A stretch of 64,000 nucleotides of DNA from NCBI GenBank assembly GCA_037179385.1, contig CM074200.1, positions 31,065,884-31,129,883 of the forward strand, in the 5' to 3' direction. This DNA is from Holothuria scabra. Lineage: Eukaryota > Echinodermata > Holothuroidea > Aspidochirotida > Holothuriidae. Every line of letters starts with the position of its first letter. Position 1 is the stretch's first letter. The translations under genes were made by a program, and so were the position numbers. Positions 24,363 through 37,045 of the stretch are shown here, in pieces. Under the pieces are notes generated by a model, which had not been told where the DNA came from, ran no database searches, and saw nothing but the letters and a program-made list of their open reading frames with translations.

Positions 24363-27047
24363 GTAATTTCATGGCATGTACTTCTTTCCCATGGATACAA
24401 ATTGTACTAATTACCATTGTATACATTGTACTGTCCTCTCCTCTCCTGTCCTCCTCCCTCTCAAAATTTATTTGCAGACCATTAGCTTACAGTAGGAAAA
24501 TGTCAATGCACTACAACACCCATTTAGTCCTGTTCTCATCAGATGTGAATTATGCATCATCATTTTTTTTTCTCTTGGTCTATTACTTCCTTAAATACTG
24601 TAAGTTACCTAACCATTTTTTTTTCAAAGAAAAACAATCTCATAAATCAGAATTTAGTTTTCATTTTGAAAATAGAGTAGCTTAGAATACTTCCTCAACC
24701 TGTCATCAATCTGTTCATTTACTGTGTGGGAGCACATCCCTAAAAAGGTCTGTCCTCCTTGGCATCCCAAGAATTCTGACCTATGACCCCTATCAAGAGA
24801 GACAGTCTAAAGATCCCCTCAGGGTACTTTCTCTAACCTCCTTTAAAAGATTGGTCTCTACCACTGGTGAAGTACACTGTACTTAGTGCTGCAGCACTTG
24901 TAGCTACAGTAGTACACCATAAACTACCAACAAACAGCTTGATCATTGGTATCAAGAGGCAAATTTAATTTAAACTTCTGTTCTGTAGAGTTATTTTTTA
25001 TCCTGCAGCAGTATTTGTTCTAATTTTAGATTTTAATTAGATTCATGGAAATAGAGCTAGAATGTGTGAAGAATACTCACAGGAGAAGTATCAGCTAAAC
25101 ATCTTCATTTTGCATTCAGATCAATCATCTTGTGACTCACGATCAATTCACAGGGAAAGAAAATCATAATACAGTATACAGTATTTTGTTTAGGTTATGT
25201 TTGGACTTAACCATTAAAATTTAGGTAGGAAAATGATCCAAAACCTCAAGACATTTCTCCCCAATGTGACAAATCATAATCTGAAAAAGAAAAAAAGAAA
25301 ATAAAATTTTTGGGCTCTTTGGGGTGACCCAGAGTCATCTTTAGAAGGAGAAGAGTATAAATTTTTTCCCTTAACTTGAAGAAAGGAAATAAAAATAAAC
25401 ATGAAAATTTATGATGAAGAAGTTGACTTTATGGCAAGATGAAGACCTAAAAAATAAACGTTGCCATTAATTTATCCAACATAACAGACGGACCTCTTTT
25501 ATTAGGGGTTTCCAGGGACAAAACTGGCAGGTATCTATGACACATACAGTATTTTCCTTCTTTCGTCATAGCTCAAGCATGCATGATCATGACTTCTCCT
25601 GGACTAGTTCTGGCAGGGTGACATGAATCAGACAGAAGGGATGTACATCTTCCTAGTGTTATCCATTCAGCTCTGACATTCCATTCTCAGTATGAGCACA
25701 ATCTGTTTATGAAAGTTGTAATACAGTACAGCTATATAGTACATCATTATTTACGCTACCTTTTCCTATTGGAAGTATTTTATGCTCCACGGTGGATGTG
25801 ATTTTGTTATCATTTTACCAGGGACAGTGATTGAAAGCAGACATATATCATATCACTTTGGTTTCCCTGTAATTTTGTGCATTGTGGGAAATCATCCTTT
25901 TTCAGTGGGTATAGCTTTTAACACCTATCTTGTGGAAGGTGACTTCTTCCAAGTGCCAGTGAAGCTAAATAATCTTCCTCTCTAGCATATTTGCAGGAAG
26001 GTTTAAAACTGCATTTCCCAATTTTCTGGAACTGGAATAAATTTTGGAGATAATATTTCAGCAAAATAACAGGACAATATGTCTTCTTTCCCAGTGGAAG
26101 ATGAAGGTAAAGTATTCACACCGTATCTAATACTGATAAAAACCAGAAAAGTATACATTGTTTTGACAAACAAGAAGAGTGTACCTACAGGTAACTGTAA
26201 ACCTGTGTACAGTACAGCTACCGTAATACATGCTCACAAGTAATGCATTGTATATGATCTCTAACTACAAAGTGCACAATTGCATATTTACAGTATGAAA
26301 GTGCTTTGAATCCTTTTAGTAAGTACTGCTTTCTTTCATAACCAAAAAAAAAAAAAGTAATGGACAATTTGCAGTAGAAAGAGCAAAAAAAAAATTTTTT
26401 TTGTCGATTCATTTCAGTTCTCTGCATACTTTACACGTACTCCAGATTTGTACAGTGCCAGAAATTGTAAGTAAACATGATGTCATTGTAAATTAGAAAA
26501 GAAAAGGGGCATAGATTTGGTATCGTACATGTCAGGGACAAATTTAGGGACAAATTGGCAAGTTGATCCCAATTTGTATGCAATTATGGCATTTTAATAG
26601 TGGCATATGCATGTGAATCTGTAAAATTTGAATGGATAATTTACTAAATAAAGAGAAGTCATGCACGTGACCACTAGGGCAAGTGCAGTTAGTCTACTAT
26701 CCCATAATCATAGACGTTAAACTGTGAGTTTGTCTTGAGAGAATGCTTGGAGGATCAAATGAATGAAAAAACTAGTGACCCTACATATGGGGCTGCATAT
26801 TTTCCATAAACAAATATTCACAGAGTATATGAAACCATTCTCAAGTAAATTGTAGTAGCAAAATAAGTAGATCAATTAAATGAATTCTGAAAATGAATAT
26901 TTTTTGTGTTGCTTCCCAACCCACGGACTAAAATCCACATGTACTACATGGCTTACTTGTATTCTCTAAGGACTTCATGCACATACTGTACAGGTACAGA
27001 ATGAATGTGATGCACAATAGAGTAGCTGGAATCTAGACAACTCTAAT
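24363..27047. other. No gene identified
   Basis: AT-rich sequence with low-complexity A and T runs (around 26340-26400). No exon-like segment with both splice signals and coding character was found. Confidence 0.4.
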
Positions 27048-27432
27048 ACTGTGGTCTCACGTACACCGTGCTCGAGGGAACACCATGTCACCGTGTTACA
27101 TGTACCTTGTGCTCGAGTTACGTGGGAACGTGGGTTAAGGCAAGGTCGGTGTTTAAATTTTAATCCATCTCAAATCGCAGGGTTAAGCGCTTTTAAACAC
27201 CTTGTTTGTTTAAATCAAGCAAGGTCACAGGTGTTTATGTCACTGATGACAGGTAGTATTTTCTAACTTTTTACTGTAATAATGTGAAATATTTGACCTT
27301 GTTACTATGGTAGCACTACTCAATCTACAAAACACACACTGGAAAACTTGGGGTTTACTCACAGTTTTGCCTGATTGTAAACACCAGGTAACACCGAGTT
27401 TTGCAGGGTTCGTGGGACCAAGCCTTGTTAAA
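27048..27432 (+). repeat. Tandem duplication, unit 1
   Basis: It begins ACTGTGGTCTCACG and is followed at once by a second, diverged unit that starts ACTGTGGTCTCAGA. Shared landmarks are TCAAATCGCAG / TCAAATCACAG, AATCAAGCAAGGTCA and GTGAAATATTTGACCT. This unit has no inserted MITE. Confidence 0.65.
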
Positions 27433-27495
27433 ACTGTGGTCTCAGATACAGTACTCCTACTCCATGCTTGAGGTAGCACATGTTACCTTTAGCTC

Positions 27496-27794
27496 TTAAA
27501 GACCCATTTCTCTCACCCCAAACAGTACCAATTCTCTTAACCTTCTTACTGAAGCCCCTCCCATAATTGTCTGAAATTCATCCTCATCCAGCCTGAGACA
27601 ATCTCAGTTGATTGCTTCGAGTTGACGTATAGGAAAGTTCAATGTTTTTAAACAAAACACTCTGGATATAGTTCATGCTGTGTAAAAAACCCTGCAAAGT
27701 TTGAATTAGCTGTCAATCAAGGAGCTTAGCCAATGAAGATTTTCAATACACTTTACCAAAATTGTGGTTTGGGGTGAGAGGACTGGCCCTTCAA
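27496..27794 (-). mobile_element. TTAA MITE, family A (copy 6)
   Basis: It is full length in reverse orientation, with TTAA at 27496-27499 and a decayed TTCAA on the right. With the next ~105 bp it is the inverted near-duplicate of 1260-1673 inside the hAT element. Confidence 0.8.
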
Positions 27795-27904
27795 GGGTAA
27801 GGTACTGCCGTCGAATGATTCTTCCCATCCATCCCTAACAAGTAGGCCTATGTCGTGCCTCACTCCTTCCCATGGCAAGTGCCACTGTAGAACAATTTTT
27901 ACTC

Positions 27905-28214
27905 TTAAAGACCCAGTTCTCTCACCCCAAACAGTACCAATCCTCCTAACCTTCTTACTGAAGCCCCTCCCATAATTGTCTGAAATTCATCCTCATCCAG
28001 ACACAATCTCAGTGTATTGCTTCAGGGTGAGTATAGAAAAACTCAGTTTATATAATCACAACACTCTCAGTACGGTTCATGCTGTGTAATATACAGTAAG
28101 CTTTGGCACTCTGCATCATTTGAATTAGCTGTCAATCAAATAGCTGAATCAATTGAGAATTTTGGAACACGGGTACCAAAATTGTAGTTTGGGGTGAGAG
28201 GTTTGGCCCTTTAA
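27905..28214 (-). mobile_element. TTAA MITE, family A (copy 7)
   Basis: TTAA lies at 27905-27908 and 28211-28214. It is full length in reverse orientation, the second element in the block inserted into tandem unit 2. Confidence 0.8.
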
Positions 28215-28480
28215 AGTTACATGGGAACATGGTTTAGCTCAGAGGTTGGCATTAAAATTTTGATGGATCTCAAATCACAGTTAGTGCTGTTAAACACTGT
28301 GATTGTTTCAATCAAGCAAGGTCATGGGTGTTTGTGGCATTGATGACCCATATATTCTAACATTTTACAGTGATTGATATGTGAAATATTTGACCTCATT
28401 GTGCTATCAGCACCCATGAGAACACAGACTGAAAAACGTATTTAATTTATGGTTTTGTCTTATTTAAACGGTGAAACGAC

Positions 28481-29756
28481 TCTAGACTACTTCAGTACCA
28501 TGTGACAACCATTGGTGTATAATTTTTTTCAATTTTTTCAATTTTCTCTTTTTGCAAAGAGAAATCATTTCTCTCTAAAGGTAAAAATTTTCCAGCAAAG
28601 AGATTAAGAGCTTCCCACATTCTTGATTTATTTTTGCACCCATGGCAAAGAAAGGTCTGCACAGCACAATATTCCAGTAGTGTGTCATCGATATCTTACC
28701 AAGTCAATGAAATGAGCTGTTAGACACGATTACCGTATATGAAAAGTCAGAGACTATCAAACTTGTCATTTTACATACTATGTATGTTACAGTACTACCC
28801 ATATATTGTTGAGTTTTTACTTAGTGACATAATTTTCAATATTAAATGTTGCAAATTTTCTTGGAAAAAAGTCATTGTGGTCTTGTTCCTATACTTGCTG
28901 TTTACATTCAAAGTCTAGTGTACTGTAGTACTCATAAAGTAAGCTACAGGTATTCTCAAAGTGTTTGACTTGTTACCTTTAATACTCAGAGCAAAAGATA
29001 AACAGTATTGGGACTTGGAATTACTGTAGATAGCTTATTTGAGAAATTTGGCAAAAATTTTTCCACTTTTTGAATCTTTTTTTGCAACTTTGGCTGACCC
29101 AAAGTAGGCTACCAACTTATTGAAACATGTACCCCAGTGCAGAACCTGTGCATGGCCAGCCAGTCATAATAGTCAATACAGTTTATACTCGCATTGATTT
29201 CCCCATTGAGGTTGTAAGATGACCATGTCGCTTGTGTCTTAATTGCTATTCTTTTGATTTAGTAACTTAAAAAAACGGTTTGTTTCTTGTGAGAAAGAAC
29301 AAGTAATTGGTTGATCATTAAGTGATCTTAAGATGTTACATTTGTAAGATACCTGAGGGAGTCCTTCGGGGGATTAAAAAGCTAATTGTAGCCTATTGCA
29401 TCGTCAATTTTCGTAACCGACATCCCTCACGTACTGTAGACTATTAGCCAGTAGGCCTCGCTGTTTGGTTACAGCTAGCAAGCAATGAGTTTTGAACTTA
29501 CCACAGCGATCATAACGCAAGTTTATATTAAGATTTTCTGTAAGAAAGTAAAGGGTAACAATTTTGTTTGCAATCCCATTAAGCCCTGTGTACTACATTT
29601 TTATCATTTTGGCAATAGTTTTGGGGAAGTGAAGCCAAATTTGCTTACTTCCCTCTGACAGTGCCCAATGCCAAAGTGTTGCTGCTAACAACATGTTTTC
29701 TTTGCGATACCCCTATGACCTATGACTTGACATGCACAGGCAAAAATCTGAACTGC
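28481..29756. other. No gene identified
   Basis: AT-rich sequence; no coding frame, splice-bounded stretch or repeat boundary was recognised. Confidence 0.4.
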
Positions 29757-30017
29757 CATATTCTCGTACCGTCTTACTTAAGCCCCTCCCACAAGTGTCT
29801 TAAAATCATCCTCTTCCAAACACAATCTCAGTTTCAAGGTGACTATAAAAGAGCAATGTGTTTAAATCAAAACACTACAGCTCATGCTGTGTAATATAAG
29901 CTTTGATACTCTGTATTGTTTGAACTAGCTGCCAATCAACGACATGAGCCAATAGAGAATTTTTGTTGGTACAGTAGTACAATAATTGTAGTTTGGGGTG
30001 AGATGACAGGCCCTTAA
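29757..30017 (-). mobile_element. TTAA MITE, family A (copy 8, truncated)
   Basis: It lacks the first ~35 bp of the reverse-oriented family and ends at TTAA 30014-30017. It is internally diverged. Confidence 0.65.
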
Positions 30018-30226
30018 AGTCACAACACCCAATTCACTGACCACTAATCTGTCAAACTGTATTACGGTGTTCCTACACTCTTAAAAAGTTGGTTAAAAAC
30101 ATTCACCAACACTGGTCATGTATGTCAAATACCTGAAATTGGTTAAAGTTTACCCAATAATTGTTGATTAATGGGTTATCCAAGAGGTTTTTTACCACTT
30201 TATTGGGTAACCAGCCTGTGCGGTAA

Positions 30227-31259
30227 CAAAATAAACAACTCAAATGTCCTACGGAAACAAATATTTTGATTTACCGTACTTACAGAAACAAATTAAATCA
30301 TGTAATTCGTGTATCTAAGAAAAATTATTATACTAGGAGATTCACTACCTGCAAGAATGATCTTAAAAAGACATGGTCCTCCATCAATGATGTTATCAAT
30401 AAGAATAAGAAGAGATTGATTTATCCTGAGTATTATGTACGTAGTGGTGTTAAGCTAACTGAACAAGGTGATATTGTCAATGGTCTGAATGATTACTTCG
30501 TTAATGTTGGACCCTCACTTGCTCAGAATATTAATTCTTCTTCATCATTCTCGGACTTCTTGCACAAAACTAGTACCCACACAGATTCTTCTGCCTTTGC
30601 CCTTCCTATTACTGAAGATGAAGTGGTGGAGGTGGCATACATATGTCTTAAGCCTGGAAAATCAGCTGGTTATGATGAAATTAGTCCCTCTATTGTAAAA
30701 AAGGCGATTTCGTATATAACCAAGCCTCTTACTCATATTTTTAATGTTTCTTTATCTAACGCCAAATTTCCCGACCAGCTTAAAATGGCAAAAGTAATTC
30801 CAGTCTTTAAGAAAGGTGACTCAAATACCTTTTCTAATTATCGTCCTGTTTCTGTTCTACCGTGCTTCTCAAAGCTACTTGAGCGTCTCATTTATAACCA
30901 TATTGTAAAATTTCTTGATAAACATAATATCCTTTTCAAACATCAGTATGGATTCCGCTCTGGAACATCCACAGAAATGGCACTTTCTGAAGCAGTTGAA
31001 AAACTTAGAAATTCAATGAGTAAAAAACTAACAACAGCCGGCATTTTCCTTGACTTGTCCAAAGCGTTCGACACTATCGACCACAATATCCTCTGTCATA
31101 AGCTAAATTATTGCGGTATCCGTGGGATTTTTTTGTCCTGGTTTAAAAGTTATTTAATGAACAGACAGCAATTTGTGATTCTAAATGGTTACAGCTCTAA
31201 CATACGAACGATTACCTGCGGTGTCCCACAAGGTTCCATCCTTGGTCCACTCCTTTTTA
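30227..31259 (+). pseudogene. Reverse transcriptase, N-terminal part (interrupted)
   Basis: The frame is open from 30227 after a TAA. The usual order of RT blocks is visible: KPGKSAGYDEI, then VIPVFKKGD with NYRPVSVLP, then QYGFRSGTST, then FLDLSKAFDTIDH (first catalytic Asp region), then GVPQGSILGPLLF. At 31259 the frame runs into the 3.4-kb insert and ends within 12 codons. The apurinic-type endonuclease that normally precedes RT is missing. The style is that of the Jockey/CR1/L2 group; the exact clade would need a tree. Confidence 0.9.
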
Positions 31260-34200
31260 GTTGCGGTGCCTGCCTTGCAGGCAACCGCAACTAATGCAGT
31301 TACTATCGCTATGTCAATTTCTGACTTTTCCGGCACTTTATTTCTATCTCCTTCTAGATGCTTTGTGGTATCGAAGTACGGTTTAGTGCAATTTGTAGGG
31401 ATGGTACTTCTCTTTCGTGTTTTTAAGTTTTGGTGGAAGTATGATTTTCGTAAGGGTGTAAAATTGGGGTTTTTTTCACGTAAAATTTGCAAACGTGTTC
31501 TATTTTTAGTAACAATCTTGCGGAAAAACCAGGTCCGTGTGTAGTCTGGGGAATAATGTTGTTTAATTTAACACAGCGCCATCATTTTGGTTGTTTTTTT
31601 TTAATTCATCGAGGTGTTTAGTGAATTTTGAGTATTTATATGAGGATTTCTTTGTAGAGATTTATTCTTTTCAAGTGACATGGTCGGGGTTGCTGTGGAG
31701 TAAAAAGTTTGATAGTTTAGAGGAGTTTTGTTCACTGTTTTTTCATAATGTAAGTTTCTGTTGGAGGGAAACATTGTTATTGGTAGGTAAATATTATTTG
31801 TATGAGCTGGCGAGTATTAATATTTGTGTTATATCAAGGTGTCTGGTTATGGTAAATTTGTTATTTTAAAGTTTAAAATTATGTGGAGAATATAACAATG
31901 CCCAAGAAGGGCCGTTCAAAGAGTTTTTTGTAGAAAGGAAAGGTTGGCAACAAAGAAAAAGAAAGTATGGGGGTGAATTTCGAGATAAAAGTTATGAAGG
32001 GGAGAAAAATGATGATTTCACAGTTGGGAACAAACAAAAAAAAAGCTCTAGTGGATATGAAAAGAGTCAGAGGTGTGATGATGGGGAAAGTAGGGAACAT
32101 GACGATCGTGATGTATTATTTATACGTTCCGAAAGATCTACATGTACATTTTATTTTTTCGTTGTTGTGGGTGGTAATTGTTTTTTTTTTTTCGGTGTTT
32201 GGCATTATTGGTTACAGGGAAGATGATGATCTTTATTTAAGACAAGTCATTGTAAGTTCATTATGTACCCCTCCACATATTTACACCACGAGTTGCCATT
32301 GCTCAGAAGCTCCACTAAAGAAGAAAGCTTAAAAAACCAAATTCAGAGGGAATGTTCTTGGGGATGTTTATACATTTAGGGAGAAGAGCACATCATAAGA
32401 TGAAGAAGTGTTAACATGAACACATAGTTTAATGTAAAGAGTAGTCACGGTAGGATTTTAACATGTTCATTCATATCTCGTTTTATATTTGTATGTGATG
32501 AGAGCAACCATTTTTTTATTACGCTGGGCGGTGATCTGTTTGAGATATTGGGAAGAGGTCTGCATGAATGAAGGTTTTGCACAATCATTCAGGGACTGCT
32601 TTGGGTCTTCTGTTGGGGGAGAAGCCCTTGAAAACCAACTGATTGGGTCTTTTTAAAGGCCATGGATAGTTCATCTCTTGTCAAAAATGTGTTGATTTTG
32701 AAATGGTTATTTAAAATTTTGAGGGGGCCATATGACAGTTTGGCTTTCCCTTTTTTTAATTGAGGAAGCAAAGACATCCCTTGCCTTCTCCGGGATTTAC
32801 GTCACTGTAAAACAATTAAAAATGATTGCCTTATCATTTTTTTTATATTTATGTTAAACGAACGTAAACATTAAATTTGGACCGTTTGTAGAGGGTTTAG
32901 ATTGTTAGCTTACACAACGAAGTTTTGAACAGGTACAAGAAAATTCGCAATTGTAAATTTTTAGCCAGGTGGTTCATTTCGAAAATGGTAAAGTAGCAAG
33001 ACACTTATTTATAAGCTAGTTACGCTCTTTTTTGTTATGTCACTGGCTGTGGTGTTATCAGCGAAACGTTTATTTTTCATGAAGTGCGTTTTTTCTTTGA
33101 AAGTGATTTGTTGAGCTATTGCATATGAGTGGTTGGAATGATGAAATTTGTCTTTTACGGAGTTTTTTACTGGGCAGTGCAGTCTTATTCATGGACCTGG
33201 CTTTCTTATTGCTTTTACATATTTTAGGTCATCGTTTGATCAGTTGCGAGTCATGGCCATACATAAACTTGCTATATTATTATTTTGTTTTATAAGAAAA
33301 AGAAATGCATGGAAATTATTAAAACAATTTTTATAAAGTGCAATGGCAACAGTTTTGTTCCGTAGTAAGAAGTCACTGCCAGAAAGGCGATAACAAGTTC
33401 TTGATATAGAGTGTAGGAAGAAGCGAGACTGTTTAATGATGTGATGACAGACGAATCGCCGCTAATAGTTATAAACTAGGGACATCGATATTTTTGGTAT
33501 TCGGGTTTCATGAAGGGACGTATAGATGTTGCAATTTATCTTTTATGATTTGTAAGTGATTGATTCGGTTCTCTGATTTGTGGAGGTCAACGTCGTTCAA
33601 GTGTTTATACATTACTGAACTAAGAAGTTACTGGCGAAGGGTTAGTAGTGACGTATGTGTGCGGGATTAATATAAATTGGAGAAACAGTGACAATTAATA
33701 GTCCTAAGGCTAGAGTGAAATATCATCATATTAACATTTATGTTGAGAGAATGTAGGTGTAAGTAACGCTGACAAAGGAATTTTTACTTTGCTGTTTTAT
33801 ATTTTTTTTAATTTTATTTCATCATTTGTAAAGATTATGGTAAATCTGAGATATAGACATTTCTTTTGATTCTCGTTAACTTGTTATTACATGTTACTTA
33901 CAACAATTTTTCTTATTAGGAAAGCTGAGAGTAAACTTGGTGCGGAGCGTACAGAACTTTTTAAAAACCATTAATCTTTAAAAATTCTTTATGTTCAACA
34001 TTGGAAATTTTTTCCTTTTGTTCATTAACATAAATCCATCTTCAACCAAGTGACTACAACGTTGCTGTCATGTATATACAGACTCATTATCGTTTCCAAC
34101 ATTACGTCATAACAGTGTACTCCACCTGTATTCACTAAACAGCTAAACAAATGGCATGTTTTTCCTTATTAACTGCACTACTTAAAATACAATTTTGACT

Positions 34201-34704
34201 AACGTCTGTTTGGTCGAATGGTCTGTCTTGAGCCTTTGGCGCTTTACCATCTTTTATCAGAAACCCTCATGCTGTACAAGGAGTTACTAAGGAGCCGGGA
34301 CATTAGGGATACCTTATATTGAATGCACCGTAAGCAACAGCTTGTAAAGGACGATTGAAATGTTATCTGATGTGACGTTTTACTCTTTCTACAGTTCTAA
34401 ATCAACTGCTGTATCATCTTTTCCTGATTTACTGTCAACTATGAGTTCCAAATGAGCAAACCTCATTATACCGGCCATCGAGTATTTCTTTGGTGTGTTA
34501 CACGTTCCACCTCAACCACATTTCTAAAGTGAATGAACAATGTTCCTGGATTACAGGTGTGGAACTTAACTTAGCTGCTATTGGGCAAAACACAATACAA
34601 GTATTTTGGAATGGTATTTTTGTCCCCCTAAAATATAAAATCACCTTTAAAGTACAAGACGACTTGGTTTGTCGGCACCGCAACTCGTCTAGACGTTCGT
34701 CTTG
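31260..34704. mobile_element. 3.4-kb TTA-flanked element with hairpin ends, family unknown
   Basis: Its limits follow from the RT frame it breaks: TTA stands at 31257-31259 and 34705-34707, and removing one TTA plus the insert restores codons for LLF-I-I-Y-V-N-D. The left end starts with a hairpin (31260-31291, GTTGCGGTGCCTGC paired with GCAGGCAACCGCAAC). The right end finishes with another (CAAGACGA 34655-34662 paired with TCGTCTTG 34697-34704). GTTGCGGTGCC at the left edge recurs inverted at 34674-34684. No transposase frame was found; the longest frames are about 120 aa and not protein-like. The + strand is strongly G/T-biased from about 31330 to 33900. Confidence 0.7.
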
Positions 34705-34707
34705 TTA

Positions 34708-35582
34708 TCATTTATGTTAACGACATCGGTAGTCTCTCATCCAATGCTTCTGTCGTGCTATTTGCTGATGACACAAATATTTTCTTTAGTGATAATGATG
34801 TAAACAAACTTCAGCGTATTATTACCAATGAACTCATTGTGTACACTAACTGGTTTGCCGCTAACAAGCTGTCACTTAATATAGATAAAACTAATTACAT
34901 CATTTTCAATGAAAAGAGTAATATGAGTAACTTAAGTATTAAAATCAATGGTTCTTTTTTGAAGAGAGTTGACTATGTAAAGTTCCTAGGGGTTTACATC
35001 GATTCCAAGCTTTCATGGAATGAGCATATCAATCATGTATCAAACCAAGAAGCAAAGGGGGTAGGGGTCCTATCACAGTTAAAACACATTTTACCAAAGC
35101 ATGTTCTAAGGTCTTTGTATCAAGCGTTAATTATACCACATCTGTCATATTGTTGCATAATCTGGTCAGACGCTAGTCATCAGTATTTAAATAAATTGAT
35201 AGTTCTTCAAAAGAGAGCTATAAGACATATTACTCTTTCGGGTTACTATGATCATACCAATTTTTTGTTCAAGTCTCTTAATTTACTCAAATTCACGGAC
35301 CTCATTAGACTGAATATAGCCAAGTTTGTTTATCGCGCTCAACGGAATCAATTGCCACCTTCTCTAAAAGATTTTTTCGTCCCTAATTCTGCAATTCATG
35401 AACACTGTACTAGACAATCCGATTACTTGCATATCCCCAACTGTAGATCAACCTTTTTAATGAAAGGATTACACTACCGTGCAGCCACCTTGTGGAATTC
35501 TATTCCAGTTACATTGAAGCGCAAGCCGTCTATTTTTAGTTTTAAGAGGAACCTTCAAAATTATTTCATCGGAATGTATTAA
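34708..35582 (+). pseudogene. Reverse transcriptase, C-terminal part
   Basis: The frame continues the interrupted RT: YVNDI, then the catalytic FADD box at about 34761-34772, then NKLSLNIDKTNY and FLGVYIDSKLSW (thumb-side blocks), and the usual tail LWNSIPVTLKRKPS before TAA at 35580-35582. No stop interrupts it. Apart from the missing 5' part and the insert, the sequence is well preserved, which suggests a fairly young copy. Confidence 0.9.
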
Positions 35583-36030
35583 AAGAGAGAGAAAAAAAAA
35601 CCTTTCCTTGTATTTCTTACCATTTAGGTAGTATTAGACTTGGCTCCTATGTAGGGTCTTGAGGTATGGTTTGGTGTTAGTAGGTGGTTGGGGTGGGGGA
35701 TGTAGGTGGGGTGGGAGAGGGTGTGTGATATGGGGCTATGGGTGGTTGTTCTAGGTGTTAGATTGTTTTGCCGTCTGCACTTAATGTTACCAACATTTGT
35801 TCCCTTATTCGGCACTCTTTTGTTTGTTTTTTGTTTGTTTTGTTTGTTTGTTTGTTATCTTAGGTTGTTTTGTTTTTGTACTTTACACTATTTCTTTCAA
35901 GGGAGTGTTCTGCCTTTAATGTTAAGCCCCCAAGGGTTTTGTAGATCACTTCCTTTCACTACTCTGTCTATTCTATATTGTTACTATGTAACTGTTATAT
36001 TATGTAATATTGTACATTGTAGTGAAAAAA

Positions 36031-36069
36031 CAAATAAATGAAATGAAATGAAATGAAATGAAATGAAAT
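36031..36069 (+). repeat. GAAAT microsatellite tail of the retrotransposon
   Basis: About six GAAAT units follow CAAATAAAT and end exactly at the resumed MITE arm. Confidence 0.9.
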
Positions 36070-36154
36070 ATTGGGGAAAACTTAACCAATTTCAGGTATT
36101 TGACATACGTGACCAGTGTTGGTGAATGTTTTTAACCAACTTTTTAAGAGTGTA

Positions 36155-36741
36155 AGTTGTAAGATGAGAACTCATTGTGGGATGCTTTTGATTTTCACCT
36201 TTTGGGAGCTAGAACTGGGGAGAAGGTACAGAAAAGAGGGTTGAAGTGAATAACAAAATGGTAGTTGCTGTAAACATTCAAACATTATGTACAGTATCAT
36301 GTAGTTTCCTTTTCCAAATAAACTTCACAGCAATGTTATTTTTTACTCAAGTGTTGCCTGTTTGTCTGATAATTAGTAAAACTCTTGATGATTTATGTCA
36401 AAATTCTGAGTGTCTGAGTATCTAGTTTGTGCTGGTTTGCTGGGTTTGCTGTACATAGTGTAAACAGCACTACTGATGTCTTTACTGGCAGCAGCCATCA
36501 AGAGTGATGTCATGAGCTAGTTTCACATGAAGTATTGCATTTATGCATTGCAATTAATACAAACTCTGTCCATGCAAGGATCGTAAACCCAGGAGGCAAA
36601 CATGCAGAATATGCTTGTGGATGGTACTACTGTACTACAGTACTGTAGCACAACAGTGTAATTGTACCTGCAATCCATGCTGTCTAAAAAAGTACAATTC
36701 TGTACTTGTACACCATATACCAGCCAAGGCAAACAATATAT
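36155..36741. other. No gene identified
   Basis: Plain AT-rich sequence between the nested element and the next MITE. Confidence 0.4.
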
Positions 36742-37045
36742 TTAAGGCCCATTTCTCTCATCCCAAACAGTACCAATTCTCCTAACCTTCTTAATGAAGC
36801 CCCTCCCACAATTGTCTGAAATTCATCCTCATCTAGACACAATATCAGTTTATTGCTTCAGGGTGAGTATAGAAAAACTCAATTTATATTATCAAAACAC
36901 TCTCAGTACCGTTCATGCTGTGTAATATAAGCTTTGGCACTCTGCATTGTTTGAATTATCTGTCAATCAAAGAGCTGAGCCAATTGAGAATTTCTTTACC
37001 CGTGTACCAAAATTGTAGCTTGGGGTGAGAGGTTTGGCCCTTTAA
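36742..37045 (-). mobile_element. TTAA MITE, family A (copy 9)
   Basis: Full length, with TTAA at 36742-36745 and 37042-37045. This is a good reference copy in reverse orientation. Confidence 0.85.

Larger units (their letters stand above)
27433..28480 (+). repeat. Tandem duplication, unit 2, split by MITE block
   Basis: The unit resumes after a 27496-28214 insertion. Before the break it reads TAGCTC, after it AGTTACATGGGAACATGG, and unit 1 has the uninterrupted equivalent GTGCTCGAGTTACGTGGG. This supplies an empty-site comparison and confirms TTAA as the target. Confidence 0.65.
30211..36069 (+). mobile_element. 5'-truncated non-LTR retrotransposon (Jockey/CR1-like group)
   Basis: The insert carries a reverse transcriptase and a GAAAT-repeat 3' tail (36031-36069), a hallmark of several non-LTR families. 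The candidate target duplication is ATTGGGTAA at 30202-30210 against ATTGGGGAA at 36070-36078, one mismatch. No endonuclease is present, so the 5' end is truncated. The element itself is about 2.4 kb; the rest is the foreign insert at 31260-34704. Confidence 0.8.
30076..36152. mobile_element. TA-flanked inverted-repeat MITE, host of a nested retrotransposon
   Basis: The left arm, 30076-30157, starts CACTCTTAAAAAGTTGG. The right arm, 36070-36152, is its almost exact complement, an inverted pair of about 82 bp with very few mismatches. TA stands at both outer edges (30074-30075 and 36153-36154). Without the retrotransposon the element would be only about 210 bp. Confidence 0.85.

Noticed and set aside
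31967..32332. 121-aa frame inside the 3.4-kb element as a gene
   Set aside because: Low-complexity hydrophobic and Lys-rich composition, no family hallmark, and it lies in a G/T-biased region where chance frames are common.
31260..34707. The gap in the RT frame as a spliceosomal intron
   Set aside because: It begins with GT but does not end in AG at any frame-preserving position. Terminal hairpins and a TTA duplication fit an insertion better.
35818..35860. TTTG repeats as a functional site
   Set aside because: Simple low-complexity DNA in the retrotransposon 3' UTR.
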